From Akkermansia muciniphila (GTDB lineage: Bacteria > Verrucomicrobiota > Verrucomicrobiia > Limisphaerales > SIAT01), in NCBI GenBank assembly GCA_945900775.1, contig CAMDJP010000011.1, positions 1-61,762 on the forward strand: a stretch of 61,762 nucleotides of DNA, in the 5' to 3' direction. The notes beneath the pieces were generated by a model. The model saw only the letters and a list, made by a program, of their open reading frames with translations. It searched no databases and had not been told where the DNA came from. The position numbers and the translations under genes are program-made. Shown piece after piece: positions 8,078-18,046 of the stretch. Each line of letters opens with the position of its first letter. Within the stretch, counting starts at the first letter, position 1.

Positions 8078-9682
8078 TCAATCCAAGCCGTATTTTTCCA
8101 GCCAGCTCTGGGGCAGCGTTCCAAAACTAAGCAGCCAATCGTTGAAGCGTCGGAGACTCCAGCCGCGGCCTTCCATTAACCGGCGACACAGACGTTCGTT
8201 CTCCAATCGCCCAAGCCAGTAGCTCATCGGCACGCCGGGCGAGCCGGTGTACCAGTTCACATCACCTTCAGCGCGCGCCTTTGTGAAAGCGAGGTGCTTC
8301 ATCATATGTCGGACTCCTTGTTCATAACTATAGCGGCCGGTCTGAAGGCGAAGATCCACGACGATACGATGGGCGCGCCAGAGCGCGTCGTGTAACTGTT
8401 GCACGCGCAACCAAGGCGACCGGTCCACGCGTAAATCCACCATCATCTGTTCGCACCAGAGCGTCCAACCCTCGTAGAAGACGGCATGGGCGAAGAGCCG
8501 GCGCCACTTACGCGAATGCCGGTTCGCTGTGACGAACTGCAAATGGTGTCCGGGATACGCCTCGTGTGCGGCGGTGAGCGAGAGACCGAAGTGCTGCTGG
8601 CGTTCGGCTAGCCGTTCCTCTTTTGTCTCTTTCGTTGGCGCCAGGTCGTTCACCCAGAAGATGCCGCGCTGTCGTTTCTCGAATGCGCCCGGTGACGAGT
8701 AGGCGGCCGTCGGGAAAAGGTGCCGCATGAACTCCGGCACCCGCCGCACCTCCAGTTCGTCACCGATGGGAAAGCTCACCGCCCGCGCCGCGCGGAAGGC
8801 CCCCGCCACCCGCGCCGTCTCCGCGCGGTAGGTCGCCAGCAGATCCTCGCCCGGATCCCATTCCTTGCGCGCCTTGGCGATAATCTGCTCCGGGGTGCGC
8901 TTACGGCCGAACTTCGGGCAGGCCTTCTCCAACAACGTGCCGATACGGCGTATCTCAGCCAGTGCCAGCGCTTCGACCTGGCCGAGCGTGTAATCCAGTC
9001 CCAACTCGTCATGCACGCGTCTTTGCAGCGCGAGGTGACCGATGGCGAACGAGCCAGTCGACGCAATCGGCCGATTGAGCACCGCATCGTGATATCGCGT
9101 GAAGGCCAGTTTTGCAGAGGCGACGAGGACGGCGTCTTTCGGCTGCGAATGATTTTTTGAAAGGAAAACATCCACCGCAGTGAAGAGCGAATCAGCACCG
9201 GCGGCGGTTTGCTCCATGATCTTCCGCCAGACGCGCTCGGGCCGGTCAATCAGAGTCGCCGATTCTTCGAGGAACCGCGGTGCCTCGCGAAGGAGCGAGC
9301 GAAGATTGCGGACGGCGCGGGTCGGTTCGTCGTCACCACGCTGCAACTCGTGGAGCATTACGCCCAGCACCGTGTCGAGCGCGTTTGGATCGAGAGTATG
9401 GCGACCGCGCGTGAAATCTTCCTGCCCACGCCGCAACATCGCCCGCAGCGCGAGCCTATCAAGATGCTGTTCGCCGGAAAGTTCGCGCGGGTTAATCGAG
9501 TCGAGTTCCGTGAGAGCTTTTTGGCGGCGGCGCTCCTCCAACTCGACATGGCGCGCAGTGGCACAGCCGAGCTTTCCTTCGCCATCCTTCAGGCCGGTGT
9601 AGTTGGCCCAAATCGGATTATCTGCTAGCGCGCCTTCAAAATAGCGGCTCAGCATCCCCTCGAATCGTTTCGTGTCGCTCAT
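8078..9682 (-). CDS. DUF885 family protein, predicted zinc metallopeptidase
   Basis: A 534-residue member of the DUF885 family. Its defining motif HEAYPGHHLQ is at residues 373-382, followed by VFYEGWTLWCEQMM, which probably supplies the glutamate ligand. The family is regarded as gluzincin-like, but substrates are mostly unknown. There is no signal peptide, so a cytoplasmic location is inferred. The start ATG overlaps the TPR gene stop by four bases, and its own stop touches the M3 peptidase gene. Two metallopeptidases side by side suggest a peptide-degradation unit. Confidence 0.88.
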   Translation of the reverse strand: MSDTKRFEGMLSRYFEGALADNPIWANYTGLKDGEGKLGCATARHVELEERRRQKALTELDSINPRELSGEQHLDRLALRAMLRRGQEDFTRGRHTLDPNALDTVLGVMLHELQRGDDEPTRAVRNLRSLLREAPRFLEESATLIDRPERVWRKIMEQTAAGADSLFTAVDVFLSKNHSQPKDAVLVASAKLAFTRYHDAVLNRPIASTGSFAIGHLALQRRVHDELGLDYTLGQVEALALAEIRRIGTLLEKACPKFGRKRTPEQIIAKARKEWDPGEDLLATYRAETARVAGAFRAARAVSFPIGDELEVRRVPEFMRHLFPTAAYSSPGAFEKRQRGIFWVNDLAPTKETKEERLAERQQHFGLSLTAAHEAYPGHHLQFVTANRHSRKWRRLFAHAVFYEGWTLWCEQMMVDLRVDRSPWLRVQQLHDALWRAHRIVVDLRLQTGRYSYEQGVRHMMKHLAFTKARAEGDVNWYTGSPGVPMSYWLGRLENERLCRRLMEGRGWSLRRFNDWLLSFGTLPQSWLEKYGLD

Positions 9683-10167
9683 AGTTTTCGAATCTCCTCT
9701 TTCATCGGCAGTAAATCCGGGTCATCCAACCCCATCGCCTTCATCTTTTTCGCTCCTCCCCGCTTCACCGCTTCGCTGAACCAGCGGGACGCCGCCTCCA
9801 TGTCACCGAGTTGGCAAGCGTAGCAGGCGAGATTATATGGGATGATTGGCTCTTTTGGAAACCACTCCACCGCTGGCAGCAATTCCGCACGCGCCTCGGC
9901 TGTGCGACGCATTTCGTGCAGCGCAAAGGATCGGTTGATCCAGCCCTCCGTTATGGATGGCGCGGTCCGAACCATCTCGCGCCCCATATTCACGGCCTCT
10001 TCCCAACGTTCTTGGGAAGCAAAGATTTTCCAACTCACTGTCAACGCTTCAATCTTGGTTCGGCCACCAGACGAAAGCTTTTCCATTTCGACCCACGCCT
10101 CGGTCATGTTCCCCAATTCCAGCCAGCCCAAGGCGCTGCTCAGGTGATGGTTGTCTGGGAAATCCAT
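9679..10167 (-). CDS. Small TPR-repeat protein
   Basis: A 162-residue protein built of helix pairs that look like tetratricopeptide repeats: ALGWLELGNMTEAWVEMEKL, then WKIFASQERWEEAVNMGREM, then YNLACYACQLGDMEAASRWF. It has no catalytic motif, so it is probably a scaffold. I chose the ATG at 10167 because it falls just after the debranching enzyme stop (10173). A longer frame to 10236 would overlap that gene. It overlaps the DUF885 gene by four bases. Confidence 0.72.
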   Translation of the reverse strand: MDFPDNHHLSSALGWLELGNMTEAWVEMEKLSSGGRTKIEALTVSWKIFASQERWEEAVNMGREMVRTAPSITEGWINRSFALHEMRRTAEARAELLPAVEWFPKEPIIPYNLACYACQLGDMEAASRWFSEAVKRGGAKKMKAMGLDDPDLLPMKEEIRKL

Positions 10168-10172
10168 TTGCT

Positions 10173-13100
10173 TCAACCCAGCTTCCGCGGAGACTCCAGC
10201 AAGCGCCAGACGCGCAGGGCTTCGGTCACGCTCCAAGCTTGCGCGTCACAGCCGCGCTGCTGGTGCGGCGCATCACCATCGAGAATCTCGGGTAGATGAC
10301 CGAGGCACCCTTCGCCGAGCAGACGATCAGAACTGCCGAGGTAAGCGCGTGCGGCCACCACGCTGGTTGGCGACCATTCCCACGCGCGTACTAGGGCTTC
10401 GCAAAAAACTGGCAGCAGCCACGTCCACGCCGTGCCATTGTGATAGGCAGGCTTGCGCCGAGTGTCCTCGTCCCCTTCGTAGCGCCCCCAGTACGGCGAT
10501 GTCGGGTCGTTCAGCAGTCGTCCATCGGCGGCGTGAATCGGCAAGGAGAGAGAGACTGGCAAAGGCGCAAGTGAGCGCAACGCGCCGGGCACGAGCAGGT
10601 GGTGGAGCGCTGCCGTCACGCAACTGCGCGCGCGAACCCCGGTCACGAGGCCGAGGCTCACGGCAAAGAGGCAATTCGGGCGCAGCGCATCATCCGCCTT
10701 GCCAAGCCGGGCAGGAACACCGCGAGCGGCAAGCAGGACATCAGCGAACCAACCTTTCTGCTCAAGCCAGAATAATTCGTGCAGTGACGCCTCGGCACGC
10801 GCGGCCAGTTCGCTCCAAGATTCTTTTACAGGTGTGGATTGAATCCGCTCAAGCTGACGTAACAACCGGATCCAGAGCGATTGGATCTCAATCGGATACC
10901 CTTCGCGCGGCGTGCCGGCGGGATAATTCGTGTCCATCCACGTGAAGTGGCTGGGGCTCCAGACGAGACCAGATTCGCTGTCCACGCGGATGCCATTTGG
11001 CGTGCCGCACAAATAACCAGCGGCGACGGAGCGAAGCACATCCGCCAGCGTGCGGCCTGATTTATCGACCGCAACACGGTAAATCGATTCGCCCAATTGC
11101 TCGGCAGCTTCCTCGCAGACTACACCGAACCAAAGCGGAGCGTCGGAAGTGTCTCGGTTCGCGGCGTTCTCTCCGTGGATGGAGTTTGGCAGGGTCCCTT
11201 CCTGCTCGAATCGGGCCAAGGTAACGAGCATCTCCTGCACCTCTTCCCCCATCCCTGCGGCGAGTAATCCACGTGCGCAGATGAGGGTGTCACGACCCCA
11301 GTCGAGGAACCACGGATAGCCAGCGACAATCGTCCGACCATTGCCTCGCCGCACAACAAATGCACGCACGGCCTGCTCCAATTGCTTTTCGAAGGAGGCG
11401 AGTTGGGGCTTACTTTGCAACCCCGAGGTGAAGGGAGCCACCTCGTCCTCTTGCGACTCAGCCGTAAGCACGATTTTTGTCCCTTCACCAGGGGCGAGAC
11501 GGACTTCAAACCATCCGGGGCTGTAAGCTGCGCCAGCGCTGGTCTGCCCCCTGCTCTGCTCCACTGGATTATCGATGTGGTCGCACCATTCCGGGTCCAG
11601 ATGATATGTAGCACGGTCGGCAAAGACCGTCAGGGCACGGTCCGCAGTGGGTGCAAAACGAAATCCAGGATGAGTTTTCAACTCCGTGGTAAAAGCCGGG
11701 AAGTGATGCTCTGAATCCGCAGTGCGCTCTGTTTCCTCGTGAAAGCTGCGGTCTTCGATATCCACGCGAACGGTCAAACTAACAACGCAACCAGTCGGTA
11801 GCTCTTCGCCGATTCTTGGCGGCGCAGACGGACGATGAAAACGCATCACCGTGGTGTTTCGATCTGGGAGCATCTCGACTTCGATGCGAATCTCCACGGC
11901 GCGCCCGTCACCAGCGCTCACGAGAAATTCCCAGCAGGCCGGAGGGCCAGAGTTAAAAGCAATGAGGTTGGTCGCGTCGAGCGGCGCAAGAAAACCATCG
12001 GCCTCAGCCCAGACGCGAGCGCGTTTCGCAAAGACGTGTCGATCCACCGGCACCTCCGCATGAAGGTTCGCCCCAAGGAGACAATCGTATTTCGACGTGA
12101 TTCGTCCGAAGTCCACGCAGAGACGGGCCATGCCACCTCGGCCGTTGGTCAGCAACACTAGAGGCGACGGGAGTGGGTTTGCCGATTTGACCGTGAGCGG
12201 CGCGAGCGACGTGAATACAGGCACTCCCGAGAGGAATCGCAGTGAGGCTGTCACGTGAGGATTCTCAGCGACAAGCCGTGTGAAATGAAGTGCCGCATCT
12301 GAGCCGCGCGTATGCGGTGGAAAACTGGCGATGTGACCTCCTGTGACCGGCACGGAGCGGACGTGGTGCGGCGGCGTTTCACTGCCAACGGAGAGCGTCA
12401 CCAAAAAAGGCAATTCGTCACGGAGCAGCACCCAGTGATTTGGAGGTACTGTCAGCAGACGATTTCGGTCAGTTGGTGTCCAAAGCACGACTTGCGGAAA
12501 GGCGTCCTGTTTTACAGCCGCAGCAAGAGCTTCAAGTGGAGCTCGTTGGATTAGCGAACGGTCGAGTTGGGCTTGGACCGCTAGGAAACGGAAAGGGTCT
12601 TTCGCGGCGAACGACGCCAAATCCCGCCAATCAACCGGACCAATCTCCTCTGGGATAAATGAGTGGGCAAGAACGGTCAAAGCCCATGCCGCCTGCGCGC
12701 GCGCAGCCCGGTATTTGTCACCGGCTAAACCGCGCGGCTCGAGTGAATCGGAAAGGCAATATGCGACGCCTGCAGCAATCTTAAATTCAATCCGGGCGTC
12801 GTCAGTTCGACTCATTTCAGGAGAGGTCTCGCCGAGCAGATCAGTCCATGCCGCTGGGATGAAGTCTGCAGGCTGACCGATTTTTTCCACCTGCAGAGTA
12901 ATCGAATGCGATTTGCTCGTGTCAGTATTGACCAAAACAAGTACGCGGTCCTTGCCTTCGGCCGATTCGCGAAGCAAGGCGAGGATGGACGAATCGTTCG
13001 GCGAGAGGCGTGTAATCTTCGCGCCGTCAAAGAAACAGGGATGTTCAGCGAGAATACGATTCAGTCGAGCCAACTCGGGTAATAGATTATCCGGATTGCC

Positions 13101-14510
13101 CCAATTCATGCCGCGGCACGAATGGACATTGATCTTCTCGGCCGCAAGCCATTCGACACCGCCGGTAAAACCAAATGCGCCATTCACGCTCGCCAGCGCG
13201 CTGAGTCGGTTGCGCAGGAGAGACCACGCGCGACCTTTGGCAGCGAGTCGGTCGTTGTCGTGCGTCTCACTGTAATGAACGAGTGTGCCGGTGCCCGCGC
13301 TCTGCTTGATTGCGTGATCCAAGTAACGAGCGATCTGCGGTCCGTTGAATTCCTGAAACAGCTCGGAGTAGGCCCACTGCATCCCGCCGCCCGTGAGCAG
13401 GTTCGCCGTGTCTTCCCAGCCGCCTCCGAGGCCTTCGAGGAAGAAAATTGTGTCAGGAAATTCCGCGCGTACACGGGCGGTGATGTGCTGCCAGACCGGC
13501 ATAGGTACCTTGTAACCGGCGTCGCAACGGAATCCACCGACACCGCGCCGACACCACGTGAGGAACGATTCGGCCAGATGCTCCCACAATTCGCGGTGAT
13601 GAGACTCCAACTCCACGAGGTCCGCCCAGGTATTACCCCACGCGCCGGGACTGGCGAATTCACCGCCAGCCTCGCGCTTGAACCATTCGGGGTGATTTTC
13701 CTGCAACGTGCTGCCCCAACCGGTGTGGTTAATGACGAGGTCGAGGAACACCAACCCACCACGCAACTGTACCGCTTCCGTCAGCTCGCAAAATTGATCC
13801 ACCGCTGTCGCGCGCGTGTCGAACTCCGCCAGCGCCGGATCGATTGCCGTCAGGTCTCCGCACGCGTACGGGCTCCCGAAACGGCCGAAGCGCGCATAAG
13901 TCGTCGGCGTCGGATTCACGGGCAGCAAGTGGAGAATCCGGCAGGAGAGCGTATCGAAGATGTGCGGCAGCACCTTGATTAAATCGCGGAACTTCCCCGA
14001 CGGCGGGATGACCGTGTAACCTTGATGATCCCATTCGTTGAGACGCTCCTCCAATGCCGCATCCACCGTCGTCGCCGCCGAACGACTCGCGCCAAACATC
14101 CGCGTGAATGCGCAGTAAATAGTGTTCGCCGTGCGGCAATGATTCGGATGGACGGAAATGCCAACATTGTCGCCGGCAGGCCATATCTGCCGGCCGCGCG
14201 CGTCTACGCAGTAGGCCTTGGCTTGAAAGAAGCCGACCTCGGTGAGCGCTAGCTCCGTTCGCCATTCGCCATCGACCAGGCGCAACGGCACGTCACGCCA
14301 AGACGCGCCTGCAAGTGGGCGGACGGTATCGGAACTTTCGATGATTTCACGTCGAAGCGCCGCGGCACGGCCGAGATTCGTGCGAAGGAACGCTTTTGCT
14401 ACAAAGTCTTTTCCTTCGTTTGCCAACCGCAGCGTAAAATGAAGCCGGTCACCGACGTAACGCACAAGGCGTTCGCCGGGTGGCGGGAACATCATTGGCT
14501 GGGGAAGCAT
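10173..14510 (-). CDS. Glycogen debranching enzyme: GH13 amylase domain fused to amylo-1,6-glucosidase domain
   Basis: A 1,445-residue protein. The N-terminal half is a GH13 alpha-amylase-type barrel. LDLVINHTGWG is near residue 257, the nucleophile Asp330 is in GFRCDAGYK, the acid Glu359 is in FFLEGLGGG and the third acid Asp420 is in ETHDND. The C-terminal half is of the amylo-alpha-1,6-glucosidase (GH133) type, with AGYPWFLDWGRDTLI near residue 1065 and LPNSIHGENAANRDTSDAP soon after. The combination suggests transferase plus glucosidase debranching of glycogen, as in the eukaryotic enzyme. An AGGAG lies 13 bases before the ATG. It sits 72 bases after hrpB in the same run. Confidence 0.85.
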   Translation of the reverse strand: MLPQPMMFPPPGERLVRYVGDRLHFTLRLANEGKDFVAKAFLRTNLGRAAALRREIIESSDTVRPLAGASWRDVPLRLVDGEWRTELALTEVGFFQAKAYCVDARGRQIWPAGDNVGISVHPNHCRTANTIYCAFTRMFGASRSAATTVDAALEERLNEWDHQGYTVIPPSGKFRDLIKVLPHIFDTLSCRILHLLPVNPTPTTYARFGRFGSPYACGDLTAIDPALAEFDTRATAVDQFCELTEAVQLRGGLVFLDLVINHTGWGSTLQENHPEWFKREAGGEFASPGAWGNTWADLVELESHHRELWEHLAESFLTWCRRGVGGFRCDAGYKVPMPVWQHITARVRAEFPDTIFFLEGLGGGWEDTANLLTGGGMQWAYSELFQEFNGPQIARYLDHAIKQSAGTGTLVHYSETHDNDRLAAKGRAWSLLRNRLSALASVNGAFGFTGGVEWLAAEKINVHSCRGMNWGNPDNLLPELARLNRILAEHPCFFDGAKITRLSPNDSSILALLRESAEGKDRVLVLVNTDTSKSHSITLQVEKIGQPADFIPAAWTDLLGETSPEMSRTDDARIEFKIAAGVAYCLSDSLEPRGLAGDKYRAARAQAAWALTVLAHSFIPEEIGPVDWRDLASFAAKDPFRFLAVQAQLDRSLIQRAPLEALAAAVKQDAFPQVVLWTPTDRNRLLTVPPNHWVLLRDELPFLVTLSVGSETPPHHVRSVPVTGGHIASFPPHTRGSDAALHFTRLVAENPHVTASLRFLSGVPVFTSLAPLTVKSANPLPSPLVLLTNGRGGMARLCVDFGRITSKYDCLLGANLHAEVPVDRHVFAKRARVWAEADGFLAPLDATNLIAFNSGPPACWEFLVSAGDGRAVEIRIEVEMLPDRNTTVMRFHRPSAPPRIGEELPTGCVVSLTVRVDIEDRSFHEETERTADSEHHFPAFTTELKTHPGFRFAPTADRALTVFADRATYHLDPEWCDHIDNPVEQSRGQTSAGAAYSPGWFEVRLAPGEGTKIVLTAESQEDEVAPFTSGLQSKPQLASFEKQLEQAVRAFVVRRGNGRTIVAGYPWFLDWGRDTLICARGLLAAGMGEEVQEMLVTLARFEQEGTLPNSIHGENAANRDTSDAPLWFGVVCEEAAEQLGESIYRVAVDKSGRTLADVLRSVAAGYLCGTPNGIRVDSESGLVWSPSHFTWMDTNYPAGTPREGYPIEIQSLWIRLLRQLERIQSTPVKESWSELAARAEASLHELFWLEQKGWFADVLLAARGVPARLGKADDALRPNCLFAVSLGLVTGVRARSCVTAALHHLLVPGALRSLAPLPVSLSLPIHAADGRLLNDPTSPYWGRYEGDEDTRRKPAYHNGTAWTWLLPVFCEALVRAWEWSPTSVVAARAYLGSSDRLLGEGCLGHLPEILDGDAPHQQRGCDAQAWSVTEALRVWRLLESPRKLG

Positions 14511-14582
14511 ACGACTTGGGAAACTCCTGAACAGCGCGGCTTATTTCACACACCAGCAGCGCAAAAGCAAGCGCGCCCAGTG

Positions 14583-17180
14583 CTACAACCAACCCACGCC
14601 CGGATATTTCTTGAGCAACGTCGACCGCAGTTTAGGATACTGCGTCGCCTTGAAGGCGGGCCAATCTATGGTGGATTCAATCCGCTTATTGTCCGGACCA
14701 CAAAGCCAGAGGCGCACCGGCACCTTCCCCTCGCAAACAAGCGGATGAGTGGTCAACGCGAAACACTCGTTCAGTTTCACCTGCAACTCCGGTGACGCAA
14801 ACGCACTCTTTGCCGCGGTGGTGTCCGTTGGATAAAGTAACTTCAACTTGCGGCCATCGGGCCAAGTGACGGTGAAAGGCATCAGTTCATCCAGCCAGCC
14901 AAGTTGCTCAGGCGCGAGGTGCTTCTTGAACTCCGGCAGCAACCCGAGCACCTGAGTCTCCTTCACCAGAGTCAGGCCCGCAAAAGCTCGCCCGAGGCAA
15001 GCCGTAATCGCGGTTTGGTCGAGAACTGGAAACTCCAATTCAGGAGACGCAATGCAGAGGAGGTTCACGCGTGCGATGAACTGTTTCACTTCATGATCGA
15101 GGTTCGCCAATTCAAAGAAACCGCGAGCATGAGCTTCGGCCAAGCAGCGTCCCGAGGCCACCGGATCTGGCTCACGCTGATGCTCATGATGGATAACGAG
15201 ATCGAGGAAACGTACCAAGCGCACCGCCGCCACACGCTTGTGGCCGCGATCGAACAGATGTTCGATGCGCGCGGTGATGTGCTGTGGAAACATCTCTTCC
15301 AGCCACTCGCGCCGCACTGCCGTGGCAAGACCGAGCAGTGTCAGCCCTCCGTTTCGCCCTTCAACTTCACGAATCGTGGCCGCCACAAAAAGAGACGCCT
15401 CCTCCACTGCACTCTCGCGCATCAGCGTTCCCTGTCGCTTTTCGGTCAGATCGCACTCCAGCGTCCCCTTGTCCCGCCGCACACAGAGTTGATCCACAAA
15501 ACCAGCCATCACACAGCGCAAGAGCGCATCGTCGGAGGGCGGCCCGATATTTTCACTCCCTGCTTCAGCCTCCGCGGCATTCGTTTTTTGAAGCGCAACC
15601 AACTTTTCACGCTCTGCAATCTGCAAAATCTGCTCGAACGTCTGCTCCACTTCATGTGCCACGCGGGCGTGGATGCCGTAGCGACGGCACAAGTCGATGG
15701 CGAAGTTGTTCTTCCGCGCAAACTGCCATGCCCGCATCAGCATGAAGAAGTCCGACTCGCGTCCGCTCTGAAATAACTCGCGCGCCTCTTCAGCCTGTTT
15801 GCCATCGCGTCCAAATCGCGTTAGTAAATCGCGCCCACTCACCAACGCCGCGCAGAGCGCCGCCGGTCGCACGCAACCCCGCCGCGCCGCTTCGACGAGC
15901 ATTCGTGAGTAACGTGGATGCATCGGCAGGCGCAGCATACGACGGCCGGTCTCCGTCAAAGCCTCCGACTCGGGATCGATTGCGCCTAAGACGTGTAAAA
16001 GTCGTTCTGCGCGTTCGACCGCAATGGCATCAGGCCGATCGAGCCAATCGAATTCTGAAGCGTGCTTGATTCCCAACGAGTGGAGGAGCAGCACCACCTC
16101 CGCGAGATCGCTCCGCTGAATCTCAGGCGTGTTCTTCTCCGGCCGATTCAGATGACCGCTCTCGGTCCAGAGCCGATGGCAGGTTCCCGGCGCAGTACGG
16201 CCAGCTCGTCCCTTGCGTTGATCGGCGGAAGCACGACTGATTTCCTCGAGAAGAAGCGTGCCAATGCCACGCTCGGCGTCGTAGCGAGCCACGCGCGCGA
16301 GACCTCCATCCACGACGTGCCGCACGCCGTCGATGGTCACACTTGTCTCAGCAACATTCGTAGCAACAACAACCTTTCGCAGTGCGTTTTCAGCAAAGGC
16401 AAGATCCTGCTGGTCGGGCGGCAACTCGCCGTGTAACGGGATGAATGCAACTCGTTCGGCCAACTTCTCGGTGCGCAGCGCGTTAATCGTTGAGTTAATC
16501 TCTCCCATCCCAGGCATGAAGACCAGGATGTCCCCGGGGCGGTCGGCGTTGATAATGTCCGCCGCAGTCTGAGCGGCTTGTTCGGCAATCGGCCGCTGGT
16601 CACGGTATTCCAAATAACGCACCTCGACGGGAAACATCTGCCCCGCAGAAGTGAGAATGGGGGCATTATCGAGATATGCCGCCACAGGCTCGGCGGCGAG
16701 CGTGGCAGACATCACGATGAGTTTCAGATCGGGGCGATCGGCTTGCAGGCGCTTCGCCAAAGCCAGCGCCACGTCGCTCAATAGATTTCGCTCGTGAAAC
16801 TCGTCGAATAGAATCGCGCCAACGCCGGCAAGGGTCGAATCGTCCTGCAACCAGCGAAGCAAAATTCCCTCTGTGACGAAGGCGATGCGCGTGTCATCGG
16901 CGATGCGGTCATCAAAACGGACTTGATAACCAACCTCGGCACCAACCTGGCAACCGCGTTCCCATGCCACACGAGTGGCGACAGTGCGGGCAGCAACCCG
17001 TCGAGGTTGGAGTACAATCACGCGCTTGTCGGCGACGAGTCCTGCATCGAAGAGCATCTGCGGGACCTGCGTGGATTTACCAGAGCCTGTCGGCGCGACG
17101 AGGACGAGGCGATTACCATCACGCAGCACCTCGAGGATATCGTCGTGGAGCTGCCAGATGGGAAGTTGCGGGTTCGCCAC
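14583..17180 (-). CDS. hrpB: DEAH-box ATP-dependent helicase HrpB
   Basis: An 865-residue superfamily 2 helicase. Walker A APTGSGKST is at 29-37, motif II is DEFHERN at 126-132 (HrpB proteins have DEFH), motif III is MSATL, motif V is VVATNVAETSVTIDG and motif VI is QRKGRAGRTAPG. A ratchet domain and a HrpB-type C-terminal region ending in KKYPGVGWL follow. The C-terminus lacks the usual WPEDP-type end. The cellular role of bacterial HrpB is poorly known, although RNA unwinding is expected. It starts 30 bases after the TMEM14 gene. Confidence 0.92.
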   Translation of the reverse strand: MANPQLPIWQLHDDILEVLRDGNRLVLVAPTGSGKSTQVPQMLFDAGLVADKRVIVLQPRRVAARTVATRVAWERGCQVGAEVGYQVRFDDRIADDTRIAFVTEGILLRWLQDDSTLAGVGAILFDEFHERNLLSDVALALAKRLQADRPDLKLIVMSATLAAEPVAAYLDNAPILTSAGQMFPVEVRYLEYRDQRPIAEQAAQTAADIINADRPGDILVFMPGMGEINSTINALRTEKLAERVAFIPLHGELPPDQQDLAFAENALRKVVVATNVAETSVTIDGVRHVVDGGLARVARYDAERGIGTLLLEEISRASADQRKGRAGRTAPGTCHRLWTESGHLNRPEKNTPEIQRSDLAEVVLLLHSLGIKHASEFDWLDRPDAIAVERAERLLHVLGAIDPESEALTETGRRMLRLPMHPRYSRMLVEAARRGCVRPAALCAALVSGRDLLTRFGRDGKQAEEARELFQSGRESDFFMLMRAWQFARKNNFAIDLCRRYGIHARVAHEVEQTFEQILQIAEREKLVALQKTNAAEAEAGSENIGPPSDDALLRCVMAGFVDQLCVRRDKGTLECDLTEKRQGTLMRESAVEEASLFVAATIREVEGRNGGLTLLGLATAVRREWLEEMFPQHITARIEHLFDRGHKRVAAVRLVRFLDLVIHHEHQREPDPVASGRCLAEAHARGFFELANLDHEVKQFIARVNLLCIASPELEFPVLDQTAITACLGRAFAGLTLVKETQVLGLLPEFKKHLAPEQLGWLDELMPFTVTWPDGRKLKLLYPTDTTAAKSAFASPELQVKLNECFALTTHPLVCEGKVPVRLWLCGPDNKRIESTIDWPAFKATQYPKLRSTLLKKYPGVGWL

Positions 17181-17210
17181 AGAGACAGGGCGGCGAAAAG
17201 CCGCAGCGGG

Positions 17211-17513
17211 TTACTTCAATACGAGCCGAAGCACGAGAGCGACGACTGAGGCAATCGTCATAAGGCCGCCTGGCATGAAGGCCTTTGTCTTGGCAAAGCG
17301 CATTCCGAAAAAGGCCGCGAGCACTGCCAGAAGAATGTTAGCTACGAGATTACCACCACCGGAAGGCACTACACCTGCTGCACAGATGGCCAGAGGCACG
17401 GCAAAGGACAGCGAGGCAATCAGCGACGCCTTGCTCTTGGCCTTGAGAAAACCGATGAGCCCGCCCGCGACGAGCAGGACGATGTATACCCAGAGAATCA
17501 ATTGCGGTGCCAT
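17211..17513 (-). CDS. TMEM14 family small membrane protein
   Basis: A 100-residue protein that is almost entirely hydrophobic, with about four membrane helices and GG-rich turns (LLVAGGLIGFLKAKSKASL, then LLAVLAAFFGMRF and KTKAFMPGGLMTIAS). The KAKSKASL loop and the F-x-K-T-K-x-F-M-P-x-G pattern match the TMEM14/UPF0136 family shared with eukaryotes and cyanobacteria. Bacterial function is unknown. It sits between the CPXCG gene and hrpB with gaps of 21 and 30 bases. Confidence 0.82.
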   Translation of the reverse strand: MAPQLILWVYIVLLVAGGLIGFLKAKSKASLIASLSFAVPLAICAAGVVPSGGGNLVANILLAVLAAFFGMRFAKTKAFMPGGLMTIASVVALVLRLVLK

Positions 17514-17534
17514 AAATTACACCGTCACTCTCGG

Positions 17535-17714
17535 TCAAACCGCGCGCACATCCAAGCCCAGAATTTCCCCAGGCTCACAGTTGGCGTCGATTTCGAACGG
17601 CCGACAGCAGATTTCGCAATCGGTCACGAACCGATGCGACCCTGCGCTGGTATCGACGACCAACTCGTAATTCCCGCCACAGAAGGGGCATTGTATGCTG
17701 GCTGATTCTTGCAT
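17535..17714 (-). CDS. CPXCG-motif cysteine-rich protein
   Basis: A 59-residue protein with two cysteine pairs, CPFCG at residues 9-13 and CEICCRPF at 33-40, forming a predicted zinc ribbon. This is the CPXCG-motif cysteine-rich family of unknown function. The ATG at 17714 is preceded by TGAGGTCTGTT, a good ribosome binding site, so I use it instead of the longer frame to 17759. It appears to be the first intact gene of the minus-strand run leading to hrpB. Confidence 0.82.
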   Translation of the reverse strand: MQESASIQCPFCGGNYELVVDTSAGSHRFVTDCEICCRPFEIDANCEPGEILGLDVRAV

Positions 17715-17722
17715 AACAGACC

Positions 17723-17995
17723 TCACATAACCGCGTGTCCCCGGCACTCGGGTACGCAAAGCAGAACGTAGTCGAGCTTCTCGGCTTGCGCAAACAGGTG
17801 GATGAAGATTTTGAGGAAAAAGGCCTACGCATCTTCGCGCAGTTCAGAGGAAGAAGTGTGCCTTCAACTCTTCGAAGCTCGAGTGATCCTTGCACAACTG
17901 CCAAATACGCGACTCCATCGCTTGCCCCTGACGCACGGCAACCATGAGATACGGGCATTCGCACCCTACGTGCGCGAGGTTATAGCCGGAATAAT
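17723..17995 (-). pseudogene. Possible decayed coding remnant upstream of the CPXCG gene
   Basis: This is the only near-gene-free stretch over 300 bases (17715-18046) outside the mobile element. On the minus strand one frame reads a protein-like sequence with CECPYLMVAVRQGQAMESRI and CKDHSSFEELKAHFFL, ending at a TGA (17844-17846). After a one-base shift the next frame continues with REDA, a TAG (17825-17827), then AFFLKIFIHLFAQAEKLDYV, ending at 17723. One frameshift plus one nonsense codon would explain it. I do not recognise the family. It could be chance, so confidence is low. Confidence 0.3.
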
Positions 17996-18046
17996 TACCT
18001 CACTCGATGCTTGCCTCTCCACGCCGAACCGTTATCTGTTTGCAGC

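Noticed and set aside
13122..13982. A 286-residue plus-strand frame
   Set aside because: It is antisense to the GH13 catalytic region of the debranching enzyme and has no recognisable domain.
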